From: a virus
Direction: 5' to 3' (one strand)
Length of the DNA: 26,250 nucleotides
IMG/VR virus record: IMGVR_UViG_3300039106_000528
Location: 1 to 26,250 of that record
How positions within the stretch are numbered: the first letter of the stretch is position 1; each line of letters opens with the position of its first letter. A program made the translations under genes and the position numbers. Shown here piece after piece: positions 1 through 5,898 of this stretch. The notes beneath the pieces were generated by a model, which ran no database searches, had not been told where the DNA came from, and saw only the letters and a program-made list of their open reading frames with translations.

Positions 1-504
1 GATCTTTTGCTGTATTTCTATTTCTCTTCCTTTGAGATTTTTTCCATTTAAAAATAGATTAACCTTTTCTCTTCTTGTTTTTACAAGCTCTTCATCAATA
101 GGTATGTTAACACTAAAATTATTAAAAAACTCGTCAAATAAAAAATTTTTTGTTTGAAAATTTGGGTAAAGATCTAACTTTTTCATTCTTTTAAAAAACT
201 CTTTTGTTGTTAATTTGTTTTCATCATACTCACCTTTATTTTTAGCCTCACCTTTTGAGGTTAAAGCTATCATATGGGCATAGACGCTGACTGTTTGTTC
301 TGCTGGTTCTCTTAAACTTGATATAACATAGGTTTTATCATCTATCCTTGAGTGCCACCCACTATGAGAGTGATTATCAAATATAACCTCTACACCATTA
401 TCATTTAATTGCTTTTCGATAGGCAGGACAATATTTTGCCTTATGTGTCTGCCACCAGTTTTTCTTATATGTAAAAAATAAAATTTATTATATTTCAAAG
501 ACAC
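1..504 (-). CDS. Sulfotransferase-like protein (C-terminus cut by window edge)
   Basis: This is an open frame of 168 codons that runs off the left edge. The frame is blocked by a TGA at 520-522, so the likely start is GTG at 504, four bases after a GGAGAG ribosome site. Residues 10-18 (FLHIRKTGG) resemble the 5'-phosphosulfate-binding loop of PAPS-dependent sulfotransferases. Residues 63-75 (SLREPAEQTVSVY) resemble the 3'-phosphate-binding element (RDPxxRxxSxY), with R65 and S73 as candidate ligands. By family it would move a sulfo group from PAPS to a glycan or protein. In a phage the target could be a host surface sugar or a virion protein, which is inference. It follows a 28-aa membrane peptide by 8 bp and probably shares its transcript. 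Confidence 0.6.
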   Translation of the reverse strand, partial: MSLKYNKFYFLHIRKTGGRHIRQNIVLPIEKQLNDNGVEVIFDNHSHSGWHSRIDDKTYVISSLREPAEQTVSVYAHMIALTSKGEAKNKGEYDENKLTTKEFFKRMKKLDLYPNFQTKNFLFDEFFNNFSVNIPIDEELVKTRREKVNLFLNGKNLKGREIEIQQKI

Positions 505-512
505 ACTCTCCG

Positions 513-599
513 CTATTGCTCAACTCTATATGTCATTGCTACATAACATGCAATATATCCCATAAAAAATGCGGGAATAAGAAACAGTACATTAATCAT
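513..599 (-). CDS. 28-aa single-pass membrane peptide
   Basis: The peptide reads as an almost entirely hydrophobic helix (INVLFLIPAFFMGYIACYVAM) followed by a short polar tail (TYRVEQ). The start is supported by a strong AAAGGGGG ribosome site 5 bases upstream and by a promoter with an extended -10 (TGC-TATACT). It is the first gene of a unit that continues into the sulfotransferase-like gene. No family is recognised. Two other peptides of the same size and design occur at 14423-14512 and 16406-16483. Confidence 0.6.
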   Translation of the reverse strand: MINVLFLIPAFFMGYIACYVAMTYRVEQ

Positions 600-618
600 T
601 TGTAACCCCCTTTATATA

Positions 619-648
619 AGTATAGCACTCAGCATATGTTATTGTCTA
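619..648 (-). promoter_or_regulatory. Promoter for membrane peptide and sulfotransferase unit
   Basis: On the minus strand TAGACA (643-648), 18 bp, then TATACT (619-624) preceded by TGC, an extended -10. The transcript would start near 612, just before the AAAGGGGG ribosome site. The -35 overlaps the end of the upstream 44-aa gene. Confidence 0.6.
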
Positions 649-773
649 TGTCGCTTCTTATTGCCATACTTAGACTTAACATCAGCCTTAGCCTGATCAA
701 CAATGGCTTTCGTAATATCTTCAAGGTTAAACTCTTGATCAAAGGCTTGCTCAGTATCCATTTGTGCACTCAT
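639..773 (-). CDS. 44-aa hydrophilic protein
   Basis: A short charged protein (begins MSAQMDTEQAFDQEFNLEDI, ends in a basic KKRHRQ tail). Its ATG lies inside the last 8 codons of the upstream 69-aa gene in another frame, a typical coupled overlap. The acidic N-terminal half and basic C-terminus suggest a small binding or regulatory protein, but no family is recognised. Confidence 0.5.
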   Translation of the reverse strand: MSAQMDTEQAFDQEFNLEDITKAIVDQAKADVKSKYGNKKRHRQ

Positions 774-960
774 TTCTACTATGGTATAGCCTTATTTTTG
801 TCATTGTTTTTTTGTTTGGGGCATTTAAAATTTCATCGCAACACAAACAGTTAAACTCCCATTCTTCACTAAAGAAGTCATACCTATAACCTTTAACACT
901 AGCATATTTTCTAGTTACAAAGGTTTGAAATGGATCTGGAATCTCTAAATTATTAATCAT
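751..960 (-). CDS. 69-aa protein with CLCC motif
   Basis: This gene follows the 54-aa gene by 4 bp, which fits an operon. Residues 38-41 are CLCC, followed by DEILNAPNKKTMTK and a single later Cys. That could be half of a zinc-binding site, but the second pair is missing. No family is recognised. An overlapping plus-strand frame at 636-854 is a shadow. Confidence 0.5.
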   Translation of the reverse strand: MINNLEIPDPFQTFVTRKYASVKGYRYDFFSEEWEFNCLCCDEILNAPNKKTMTKIRLYHSRNECTNGY

Positions 961-964
961 TCTA

Positions 965-1129
965 TTAAAGCTGAGATTTTAAGAATAAAATAATATCTTC
1001 GTACATCCCAGTAATCCAAGCATGTTGTACAGAGTGTTCTTCATCTGTAATATTATTAGCTTCAAGAACTTGGTCTCGACGACTGTTGATTAGTTTTGTA
1101 ATTATGTCCATATCTTCTTTTGTTATCAT
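965..1129 (-). CDS. 54-aa leaderless small protein
   Basis: Begins MITKEDMDIITKLINSRR and is predicted to be mostly helical. The start is decided by the promoter: TTGACC, 17 bp, TACAAT, then exactly six bases (TAAATC) and the ATG, so the mRNA would begin at the start codon with no ribosome site. It is the first gene of the small operon running left to 639. Function unknown. Confidence 0.6.
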   Translation of the reverse strand: MITKEDMDIITKLINSRRDQVLEANNITDEEHSVQHAWITGMYEDIILFLKSQL

Positions 1130-1135
1130 GATTTA

Positions 1136-1164
1136 ATTGTATCAAACTTTTAAAAAAAGGTCAA
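1136..1164 (-). promoter_or_regulatory. Promoter, leaderless, for 54-aa gene
   Basis: TTGACC (1159-1164), 17-bp spacer, TACAAT (1136-1141), six bases to the ATG at 1129. The -35 overlaps the end of the upstream 35-aa gene. Confidence 0.7.
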
Positions 1165-1257
1165 GGTATCTGTATCGTTATCCCATATAATTAAACATTT
1201 AGTACACTGTATCCCTGTCTCACGCATATACCAAGTATGACTACATTCTTTTGCCAT
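1150..1257 (-). CDS. 35-aa zinc-ribbon-like microprotein
   Basis: The sequence carries CSHTWYMRETGIQCTKC: a Cys-x-His and a CxxC separated by about 11 residues, as in one-knuckle zinc ribbons. It overlaps the end of the 40-aa gene by 17 bp and has no clear ribosome site, so it is probably translated by coupling. No family is recognised. Confidence is limited by the small size. Confidence 0.45.
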   Translation of the reverse strand: MAKECSHTWYMRETGIQCTKCLIIWDNDTDTLTFF

Positions 1258-1363
1258 AAGCACACCAAACTCTACCATCAGTCATAGTCTGATGAGTCTC
1301 CCAAAATAAAGGATCTTTATGATGCATCTCACATTTTGGACATTCGTTCTTATTCAAAGTCAA
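1241..1363 (-). CDS. 40-aa CPKC microprotein (TTG start)
   Basis: The frame reads MTLNKNECPKCEMHHKDPLF and onward, with CPKC near the N-terminus, a His pair and a further Cys in RVWCAYG, a plausible zinc site. There is no ATG early in the frame; TTG at 1363 overlaps the last codons of the 46-aa gene. The chain 46 aa, 40 aa, 35 aa overlaps throughout, consistent with one coupled operon. Confidence 0.45.
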   Translation of the reverse strand: MTLNKNECPKCEMHHKDPLFWETHQTMTDGRVWCAYGKRM

Positions 1364-1490
1364 CCTGACTTTCAAAAATGTCAATGCGCTCAAGAGCGTC
1401 TGGTTTCATATCGTCATCCATAGCACCACAAATGGCACAGGTAACCTGCCCATCTAGGTCTAATTTAAAATCACAATTATGATTGTTCAT
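1350..1490 (-). CDS. 46-aa CxxC microprotein, leaderless
   Basis: Begins MNNHNCDFKLDLDGQVTCAI and contains C6 and C18-x2-C21, a short zinc-binding-like pattern, followed by an acidic tail. The promoter fixes the start: TTGCAC, 17 bp, TACACT, six bases, ATG. It heads a chain of three overlapping Cys-rich microproteins. Function unknown; small zinc-ribbon proteins of this kind are common in large phages. Confidence 0.6.
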   Translation of the reverse strand: MNNHNCDFKLDLDGQVTCAICGAMDDDMKPDALERIDIFESQVDFE

Positions 1491-1496
1491 AACTCA

Positions 1497-1538
1497 AGTG
1501 TACCAAAGTTCGGCGAAAAGTGCAACTAAAGTTCGGCG
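1497..1538 (-). promoter_or_regulatory. Leaderless promoter with a duplicated 11-bp element
   Basis: TTGCAC (1520-1525), 17 bp, TACACT (1497-1502), six bases to the ATG at 1490. Two identical 11-bp direct repeats (AAAGTTCGGCG on the plus strand, 1505-1515 and 1528-1538, period 23 bp) cover the spacer and the region just upstream of the -35. This placement is what a repressor operator would have. Confidence 0.6.
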
Positions 1539-1571
1539 CAAAATAGAGGTTGCTAAACCCTCCTATGCCCT

Positions 1572-1587
1572 AAAAGGGCACCTTTGG
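1572..1587. terminator. Short hairpin, possible terminator
   Basis: A perfect small hairpin (TGCCCT, AAA, AGGGCA) lies 13 bp downstream of the 38-aa gene that ends at 1600. It has no U-run, so termination is only a guess. Confidence 0.35.
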
Positions 1588-1599
1588 TTACTATCCCAA

Positions 1600-1716
1600 T
1601 TATGCGGGGGAATCTAAAACACTATCAACTGCATCATCTACAGTCCTAGTAAGAACAACAATATCCCTTAAGATACCACCTTGATCCCAAGATGAGGGTT
1701 TGATAAGTTCACACAT
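1600..1716 (-). CDS. 38-aa small protein downstream of oxygenase
   Basis: The frame is open further upstream into the oxygenase gene, but ATG at 1716 is one base after the oxygenase stop and is the economical start. The product (MCELIKPSSWDQGGILRDIV...) is hydrophilic and ends in DSPA. No family is recognised. Confidence 0.45.
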   Translation of the reverse strand: MCELIKPSSWDQGGILRDIVVLTRTVDDAVDSVLDSPA

Positions 1717-1717
1717 T

Positions 1718-2242
1718 TTATGATCTATAAAAGTTAGTATAGATATACCTAGTGCCATTTGTAACCATTGTGACCCCGTGTTTACAAGACTCAAATGCAG
1801 AGTGGATGACTAGGGTATTAGCGACAGGCTTATAAGATATACCTTTGTTTACATAAAATAACTCACCACCATCAAAGTCATCATTTAAATAAAATACTAA
1901 GCCCTTTTGCACATCTTCTAAAGGTGTGTTAGGGCTATTGTCAACATGGAGGGACATTGCCCACTCTTCAGGTTTGTGATTAAAAAAGTCTGGATCATAC
2001 TTATGCAGAATAGGAACTGTCTCAATATGAAGATTAGGTTCTGCTATTTTTATATAGTCTACTAACATCTTATCAAAAATATCTTTGATCTCTTGATCCA
2101 TTGTTTTTATTTCATCTTGCTTGTGTACCCCAATTTGCCAGCTTTCTTTATTTCTGGCGAAGGCTTGGCACTTCTCAAGATCTGCTATTGAGAGTACATT
2201 TTCTATATAATATATCTCTGGATCTAAATATATCTTTTCCAT
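1718..2242 (-). CDS. 2OG-Fe(II) oxygenase, prolyl-4-hydroxylase-like
   Basis: This 174-aa protein has the double-stranded beta-helix signature of 2-oxoglutarate/Fe(II) dioxygenases. The metal triad is H99-x-D101 (in MSLHVDNSP) and H155 (CKHGVT). R165 (GTRYIYTNFY) is placed to bind 2-oxoglutarate. The GGELFY segment at 125-130 is typical of the prolyl 4-hydroxylase branch. The size is that of a bare catalytic domain. It would hydroxylate a protein side chain in the cytoplasm. It lies directly downstream of a tail beta-sandwich gene and its small partner, so a virion protein is a reasonable substrate, but this is inference. TATACT lies 10 bases upstream of the ATG, so it may also have its own promoter. 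Confidence 0.85.
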   Translation of the reverse strand: MEKIYLDPEIYYIENVLSIADLEKCQAFARNKESWQIGVHKQDEIKTMDQEIKDIFDKMLVDYIKIAEPNLHIETVPILHKYDPDFFNHKPEEWAMSLHVDNSPNTPLEDVQKGLVFYLNDDFDGGELFYVNKGISYKPVANTLVIHSAFESCKHGVTMVTNGTRYIYTNFYRS

Positions 2243-2265
2243 TTAATCTTTAAGTATAGTCGGCA

Positions 2266-2502
2266 TTATACATATCCCCCATTGAATGTAACTGCCCACA
2301 TTGCTGTATCGTAATACCCAGCATCGACAAGAGTTCCTTCACTATCATATAAGCCACCATCAACATATATAAATGGCTCTACATAGATATATGTATCATT
2401 AAGGGCTATTGTAGATATATTAGGCTTTTTTACTACTACTGTATCTGGACCAAGATATGTTACTAAACTTATATTTTGTTTTTTAACTACTAACTTTAGC
2501 AT
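2266..2502 (-). CDS. Small tail-associated protein, LtfC-like partner
   Basis: A 78-aa, beta-rich protein. The C-terminal part (IYVDGGLYDSEGTLVDAGYY ... WAVTFNGG) resembles the end of the fibre protein at 22139-22597 (FVSGGAYNEPGVLVSAGLY ... WIGG), which suggests a shared small tail domain. Its ATG overlaps the stop of the upstream beta-sandwich gene. The same order, a beta-sandwich gene followed at once by a short gene, recurs at 17213-17713 and 19255-19889. Confidence 0.6.
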   Translation of the reverse strand: MLKLVVKKQNISLVTYLGPDTVVVKKPNISTIALNDTYIYVEPFIYVDGGLYDSEGTLVDAGYYDTAMWAVTFNGGYV

Positions 2503-2864
2503 TAGACTGCTCCAGAAATATCATCCGTTACTGTGATTATTCCTGTTACTATTGTATAGATAACGGCTGGAGTTGGTGTGGTATCTGTTATCTGAACATC
2601 ATAAACATAGGTGCCAGCAGATAAAGATCTTCCAACAGTAGGTGTGATCGTACATTTTACGTATGACCCTTCAGCATCTGATTCCTTAGTGGCTGTTGCA
2701 GTAATTTGAGTGCCAGAAGCTCCTCTTTGATTAGCAAGCTTGAAGGTAAAGGTTTCATAGTCGCTTACATCAAATTCAGTTCCATCTTGATTTTTTGTAT
2801 AAACCTTAAACTCAAATGTATCGCCACGATAATAGTCAAGGTTGTATGTTTTTGGAAATCCCAT
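2502..2864 (-). CDS. LtfC/p132/Gp6-like tail beta-sandwich protein
   Basis: A 120-aa protein with an N-terminal YYRGDTFEFKVY segment, a variable middle and a C-terminal strand pair (YTIVTGIITVTDD). The same plan (xRGD/KGD-x-xxFxV near the N-terminus, IxVxxDV at the end) is seen at 17213-17629 and 19255-19668. I assign these to the LtfC/p132/Gp6-type beta-sandwiches found in tail tips of actinophages; assignment is by resemblance only. The start is fixed by an extended -10 (TGA-TATAAT) exactly six bases before the ATG. It heads a unit with the small partner and the oxygenase. Confidence 0.65.
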   Translation of the reverse strand: MGFPKTYNLDYYRGDTFEFKVYTKNQDGTEFDVSDYETFTFKLANQRGASGTQITATATKESDAEGSYVKCTITPTVGRSLSAGTYVYDVQITDTTPTPAVIYTIVTGIITVTDDISGAV

Positions 2865-2870
2865 ATGTTG

Positions 2871-2879
2871 ATTATATCA
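2871..2879 (-). promoter_or_regulatory. Extended -10 promoter, leaderless, for beta-sandwich gene
   Basis: TGA-TATAAT with TATAAT at 2871-2876, six bases before the ATG at 2864. No convincing -35, as expected for an extended -10. Confidence 0.6.
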
Positions 2880-2896
2880 CAATATCGCAAGACTCT

Positions 2897-3025
2897 TTAA
2901 ATTTGGCGGGGGATATGAGAATTACTGGAAGAACAATTATAACATTTAGCCCTAGTATCTACCTTATCTATATCAACTATGGTAGTAGATCCACAGAAAA
3001 AACATAGGACTTTGACCTTTTCCAT
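2897..3025 (-). CDS. 42-aa zinc-ribbon microprotein
   Basis: Has CFFC at 8-11 and CYNC at 28-31, two CxxC knuckles about 16 residues apart, a textbook zinc-ribbon pattern, with a KHx-like tail (SHIPRQI). The ATG follows the stop of the 39-aa gene with no gap. Likely a small zinc-binding protein; target unknown. Confidence 0.6.
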   Translation of the reverse strand: MEKVKVLCFFCGSTTIVDIDKVDTRAKCYNCSSSNSHIPRQI

Positions 3026-3145
3026 TTAGCTGGATAGTCCGACTTTGAGGTGTGAAAAGCAGACAGCCAAAACCTTGTATCCAGATTCATCCTTAACGGT
3101 ATCGAGATGGGTGCCTTCCTTATCACAGTAAAAACATGTTGTCAT
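3026..3145 (-). CDS. 39-aa CxxC/CxxH microprotein, leaderless
   Basis: Starts MTTCFYCDKEGTHLDTV and ends with CFSHLKVGLSS. The pairs CFYC and CFSH could bind one zinc ion. A TACAAT hexamer lies exactly six bases upstream of the ATG. It is the first of two abutting zinc-ribbon-like genes. Confidence 0.55.
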   Translation of the reverse strand: MTTCFYCDKEGTHLDTVKDESGYKVLAVCFSHLKVGLSS

Positions 3146-3207
3146 ACATTCATTGTATCATATCTAAAAATCGGGGGAAGTCAAGGAAGCCATCTTCCCT
3201 AGTATAA

Positions 3208-3303
3208 CTAACAAACCTTACTATGATTATATAAGGTCATATAGGCGAATGAGGATTTGACCTGGATTTCTCTTTTGCACTTAGGACATATGATTATACG
3301 CAT
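3208..3303 (-). CDS. 31-aa CPKC microprotein
   Basis: Begins MRIIICPKCKREIQVKSSFA. The CPKC knuckle followed by a basic strand is a half zinc ribbon; a final Cys ends the peptide. It starts 3 bp after the stop of the 62-aa gene, in an operon-like arrangement. No ribosome site is evident. Confidence 0.4.
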   Translation of the reverse strand: MRIIICPKCKREIQVKSSFAYMTLYNHSKVC

Positions 3304-3306
3304 ATA

Positions 3307-3495
3307 CTAAGAGCGTGTACCGTTTTTTATTTTCTTGTTGATATTGTGCTTTGAACGATACTTTGATGCAGCCTTAACAGCATCTAATCTGGTCTTATAT
3401 TCCTCTGATGAATACACATTTAGTTCCAGATCTAGGAATCTCCATTTGCTGGTTTGTGTATTGATTTCTACTTTTGTCATTGGTTTTGGTCTCAT
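3307..3495 (-). CDS. 62-aa basic small protein, leaderless
   Basis: The product begins MRPKPMTKVEINTQTSKW and ends with a lysine-rich helix (AVKAASKYRSKHNINKKIKN), so nucleic-acid binding is possible. The frame is open further upstream, but the promoter decides the start: TTGACA, 17 bp, TATCCT, six bases, ATG at 3495. A DnaA box fills half of the promoter spacer, so DnaA could repress this gene. No family is recognised. Confidence 0.6.
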   Translation of the reverse strand: MRPKPMTKVEINTQTSKWRFLDLELNVYSSEEYKTRLDAVKAASKYRSKHNINKKIKNGTRS

Positions 3496-3501
3496 ATATA
3501 T

Positions 3502-3530
3502 AGGATACCAGGAAGTTATCCACATGTCAA
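3502..3530 (-). promoter_or_regulatory. Consensus promoter with DnaA box in its spacer
   Basis: TTGACA (3525-3530), 17 bp, TATCCT (3502-3507), six bases to the ATG. The spacer holds a perfect DnaA box (TTATCCACA on the plus strand, 3516-3524). Confidence 0.7.
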
Positions 3531-3963
3531 TAGGGTGGTTTTGAGAGGTTTTTCTGGTTTGATATCATAGTTATCCACAGGTTTATCCACAGATAGATCT
3601 TACTGATATTTTTTAGATTTTCTTTTAGTGGAGGAAAGTGGAGTGAAATGGAGTATGGAGCATTTAGACAGATGGGTTCGTAATGTCCAAACCTCCAAAC
3701 CTTCATATCCCCAAACCTTTATAGCGGATTATACCCCCAAACCTCCTATTTGTCAAACCTTTATAGCCTATAAAACCCTATACAAAATGGCAGAAAATGT
3801 CCAGAAAATCTAGGAAAAACCAGGAAAAAATATATAAAAGGTTTGATAATTTCTAGAAAACCAGGAAAAAAGGTTTGTCTATTTGTTATGTATTATACTA
3901 GGGGATTTGGTATGCTTTCGTAATCCCCTGCTAGATCCCGTGGGATCGTAATGTCTGATAGGA
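3516..3963. other. Candidate replication origin: DnaA boxes and direct repeats
   Basis: There is no convincing gene from 3496 to 3963. The tract has three perfect DnaA boxes in the same orientation (TTATCCACA at 3516-3524, 3571-3579 and 3583-3591), then an AT-rich stretch, then five CAAACCT copies (3684-3765), two copies of a CCAGGAAAAA...AAAGGTTTG unit (3815-3880) and three CGTAAT elements. A 14-bp palindrome (GATCCCGTGGGATC) lies at 3934-3947. DnaA boxes next to AT-rich DNA and iteron-like repeats are the usual parts of a bacterial-type origin. That it works as one is inference. Confidence 0.5.
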
Positions 3964-4340
3964 CTATTCTTCTTTGTTTGAAGGAAGACAACTAGGCTTA
4001 GTATAAAAGAAAGCCTGTTCCTTTTTGCGGCGGGAGTTAAAGAACTTCTTAATCTTAGCCATAGTAGTAGAACAACTAAGATCAGTACAAGAGTTTAACT
4101 CAGTGTGGCTAGTAAAGGTTTGTCCTACAAAATAAGGACCACCCTTTTTAGAAAAATGATTTCTGGTCATACAAACCATTATACACCTGGTTTGATATAA
4201 AAAGATTTTTCTGATATAAGGTTTGGTACGGGGAAAAGTTTTTGGAGGTTCGTAATGTTTTTTTAGGAAATGAGGTTTGTCCATCAATGGGGAAAAATTT
4301 AGCTCTATCGTAATAAGTTTTTAGGGTTTGATGGTTTGTC
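3684..4340. repeat. Dispersed CAAACCT/AGGTTTG repeats
   Basis: About 14 copies of AGGTTTG or its complement (or one-base variants) fall within some 650 bp, first as CAAACCT (five copies, 3684-3765) and then as the complement (near 3839, 3870, 4117, 4189, 4220, 4272, 4324). A few more occur around 16.05-16.56 kb. They are nearly absent elsewhere, so they belong to a specific element rather than to base composition. Confidence 0.55.
3964..4170 (-). CDS. 68-aa hypothetical protein in repeat tract
   Basis: The frame is open from 4287, but the upstream part is made of repeat sequence. ATG at 4170 is preceded by TATAAT with a seven-base gap, like the leaderless genes elsewhere. The product begins MTRNHFSKKGGPYFVGQTF, has a basic middle (KIKKFFNSRRKKE) and three scattered Cys. 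No family is recognised, and it may not be a gene. Confidence 0.4.
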   Translation of the reverse strand: MTRNHFSKKGGPYFVGQTFTSHTELNSCTDLSCSTTMAKIKKFFNSRRKKEQAFFYTKPSCLPSNKEE

Positions 4341-4366
4341 CCATATGTCCTAAATGTCTAGAACCC

Positions 4367-4380
4367 GGCCCCGCAGGGCC
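4367..4380 (-). terminator. GC-rich hairpin ending the early operon
   Basis: GGCCC-(4 nt)-GGGCC hairpin four bases after the stop of the 88-aa gene at 4385. No U-run, but actinobacterial terminators often lack one. The following GGGCCGGGTTC also follows the tRNA gene at 8127-8137. Confidence 0.5.
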
Positions 4381-4384
4381 AAGA

Positions 4385-4651
4385 TTACCCTTCGTTATCG
4401 GAAGCGGCTAAAACCTCATCAAGGCTTTCAAACCCCTCATCTTCAAGTTTTAGAGAAGCCAAGAATAATTGCCAAGTCTCAGCAATATACTTCTCTCCGT
4501 CAGATGTTACATCACATAGATTTTCTCTGGTTAGATAAGCAAGTGGTAGCCCTAGATCATTGAACTCTATGAACTCTTTAAACCCTGGCTCTTCGCCATA
4601 GTTAGAGTACACATCTGCTAGGATATCGCATATATTAGAAAAGTCGGTCAT
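4385..4651 (-). CDS. 88-aa acidic protein, last gene of early operon
   Basis: A strongly acidic, helical protein (MTDFSNICDILADVYSNYGE ... EVLAASDNEG). It overlaps the upstream gene by 17 bp and can also be made from its own leaderless promoter: TTGACA, 18 bp, TAGAAT, six bases, ATG. Both promoter boxes lie inside the end of the upstream gene. Acidic small phage proteins often mimic DNA or bind host enzymes, but nothing here shows which. No family is recognised. Confidence 0.65.
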   Translation of the reverse strand: MTDFSNICDILADVYSNYGEEPGFKEFIEFNDLGLPLAYLTRENLCDVTSDGEKYIAETWQLFLASLKLEDEGFESLDEVLAASDNEG

Positions 4652-4868
4652 GGTTATATTCTACTCTCTTTTGTTCTACTATGTCAAGTTGGAATTGAGC
4701 AGACTCTAGTACTTCTAGACCCCTGCGAAAAACGAGATAAGGAAGGCTACGAGACATATAAACCCCAACCTTTTCTAGGTCAAGATTAAAGTCTGATAGC
4801 AGTACGCCAATTCTCTCAGCAACTTTTTCCTCTTTAGTCTTTTCTACTGCACGGCTAATTCTGTACAT
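4635..4868 (-). CDS. 77-aa charged protein
   Basis: Begins MYRISRAVEKTKEEKVAERI and looks alpha-helical. A GAGAGGTG ribosome site lies 5 bases before the ATG. A promoter (TTGCCC, 17 bp, TATACT at 4885-4890) precedes it. No family is recognised. Confidence 0.65.
   Translation of the reverse strand: MYRISRAVEKTKEEKVAERIGVLLSDFNLDLEKVGVYMSRSLPYLVFRRGLEVLESAQFQLDIVEQKRVEYNHDRLF
4658..4687 (-). promoter_or_regulatory. Internal leaderless promoter for 88-aa gene
   Basis: Perfect -35 TTGACA (4682-4687), 18 bp, TAGAAT (4658-4663), six bases to the ATG at 4651. Confidence 0.65.
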
Positions 4869-4884
4869 GTTTCACCTCTCTTAT

Positions 4885-4913
4885 AGTATAGCAAAAAGTG
4901 GGAGAGGGGGCAA
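4885..4913 (-). promoter_or_regulatory. Promoter for 77-aa gene
   Basis: TTGCCC (4908-4913), 17 bp, TATACT (4885-4890) with TGC before it (extended -10). The transcript would begin about 10 bases before the GAGAGGTG ribosome site. Confidence 0.6.
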
Positions 4914-4940
4914 GCCCACCACAGCACTGCCCCCCCAGCC

Positions 4941-5327
4941 CTAGACAGAGATGACCCTACCCCTGTCTTGCTCGGCCAAAAATGCTTGCCCAATGAATTC
5001 TGGGAATGGTGTACCGTCAACAGTTTTGTTAACTAGATCAATAATCACAGTCTCGTGGTATAAATCCATTGACCCACTGTTAGTTATAGCATATATGCCA
5101 TAGCCGTATTCGTCCAAGATACTCTCAGACATAAGGTAACTAATCATCATTCGGGTGCTGTATGAGTGATCACTGATACCAATACGTATTGCAGCGTGAT
5201 TAATAGCATTAGCAATGTCGTACTGCCAAGTGGTTTCCCCCCAGTGTGAGTAAAGGACTACCCATGCGGCAGGCTCGCCTACTGCAGGCTCTGAGTCCTT
5301 GAATACAAAGTTGATTCTTGCTCCCAT
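4941..5327 (-). CDS. 128-aa conserved-type actinophage protein
   Basis: The N-terminus (INFVFKDSEPAV ... WVVLYSHWGE) is of a type I know from hypothetical proteins of actinophages; no biochemical role is known to me. It is a compact globular sequence with no membrane segment. Its ATG overlaps the stop of the 24-aa gene (TAATG), and an AAAGGAG ribosome site lies 8 bases upstream, inside that gene. It is the last gene of the long coupled operon that begins at 7999. Confidence 0.75.
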   Translation of the reverse strand: MGARINFVFKDSEPAVGEPAAWVVLYSHWGETTWQYDIANAINHAAIRIGISDHSYSTRMMISYLMSESILDEYGYGIYAITNSGSMDLYHETVIIDLVNKTVDGTPFPEFIGQAFLAEQDRGRVISV

Positions 5328-5401
5328 TACTTGTTCTCCTTTAGGTCGTAGGTGTTTTCTTCAATCATATCAAATAGTGAAGGCTGTGTCCAATTACTCA
5401 T
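5327..5401 (-). CDS. 24-aa peptide, coupled at both ends
   Basis: The peptide MSNWTQPSLFDMIEENTYDL plus KENK has no predicted membrane segment. Its ATG overlaps the end of the Cys-rich gene, and its TAA overlaps the next ATG (TAATG). It also carries the AAAGGAG ribosome site of the next gene, so it could act in part as a leader peptide. The composition (SLFD motif) looks like a real short interaction peptide. Confidence 0.55.
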   Translation of the reverse strand: MSNWTQPSLFDMIEENTYDLKENK

Positions 5402-5582
5402 CGCAGCCACAGCATTCAACGCAGATCTGCTCGTCGTCCTTGTAGCAGTTAGGGCACATGTACTCTGACATATTCATCTCAGGGTCAAGGCACCATTCAC
5501 ATATGGCCAAGGATAATTCGGCAAGGGTGTAGTCGCTTAGATGTTTCTCTAATCTATTAGTTATCATCTTCGTCCACTTCAT
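5394..5582 (-). CDS. 62-aa Cys-rich zinc-finger-like protein
   Basis: The C-terminal half holds CPNC (43-46), then CVECCGC (54-60), plus CEWC (28-31), enough ligands for one or two zinc ions. The start is either 5582 (overlap of 26 bp with the upstream gene) or ATG at 5567, which gives an 11-bp overlap; the latter fits the pattern of the operon a little better. Function unknown. Confidence 0.6.
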   Translation of the reverse strand: MKWTKMITNRLEKHLSDYTLAELSLAICEWCLDPEMNMSEYMCPNCYKDDEQICVECCGCDE

Positions 5583-5898
5583 AGATAATTTCTTTGTCAG
5601 TCATCCAATCACGGATGTGTTCATATAGGCCCTCTGCCCCATACTCTAAAGAGAAGCGATTCTTGTCTGCGTCTTGCCAGAACATTTGCCATACATCCTC
5701 TATGTCCTCTGTAGTGCAGTAATCTGGTTCGGAGCCTTCTTGTATGCTCATATATAGGTCTCTAGCAACATCCCAAGCATATACCCAAACCAAGGGTAGG
5801 CCTACAGGAAGTTTACTAATCTTTTCAATGATATATTCAATCTCAGTGTAGGTGTCAAGCATGCGTGTGCGTTCTTGTAGATCCATATCAGCCTTCAT
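5557..5898 (-). CDS. 113-aa acidic helical protein
   Basis: The frame opens at 5919, but a strong AAGGAGATATC ribosome site directly precedes ATG at 5898 (MKADMDLQERTRMLDTYTEI). The protein is acidic, helical and Trp-rich (WQMFWQDADKN), ending in EVDEDDN. It overlaps the DUF4241-like gene by 11 bp. No family is recognised. Confidence 0.65.
   Translation of the reverse strand: MKADMDLQERTRMLDTYTEIEYIIEKISKLPVGLPLVWVYAWDVARDLYMSIQEGSEPDYCTTEDIEDVWQMFWQDADKNRFSLEYGAEGLYEHIRDWMTDKEIIYEVDEDDN

Noticed and set aside
636-854. Plus-strand frame with hydrophobic start
   Set aside because: Overlaps three better-supported minus-strand genes and has no ribosome site.
1560-1625. Possible second tRNA near the GCCCT hairpin
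   Set aside because: No T-arm or anticodon arm can be formed; only a short hairpin remains.
3628-3813. Plus-strand frame of 61 codons in the origin tract
   Set aside because: Made of CAAACCT repeats; no promoter or ribosome site; the repeats explain the frame.
3684-3880. Possible CRISPR array
   Set aside because: The CAAACCT repeats are only 7 bp and irregularly spaced, with no equal spacers and no cas genes.
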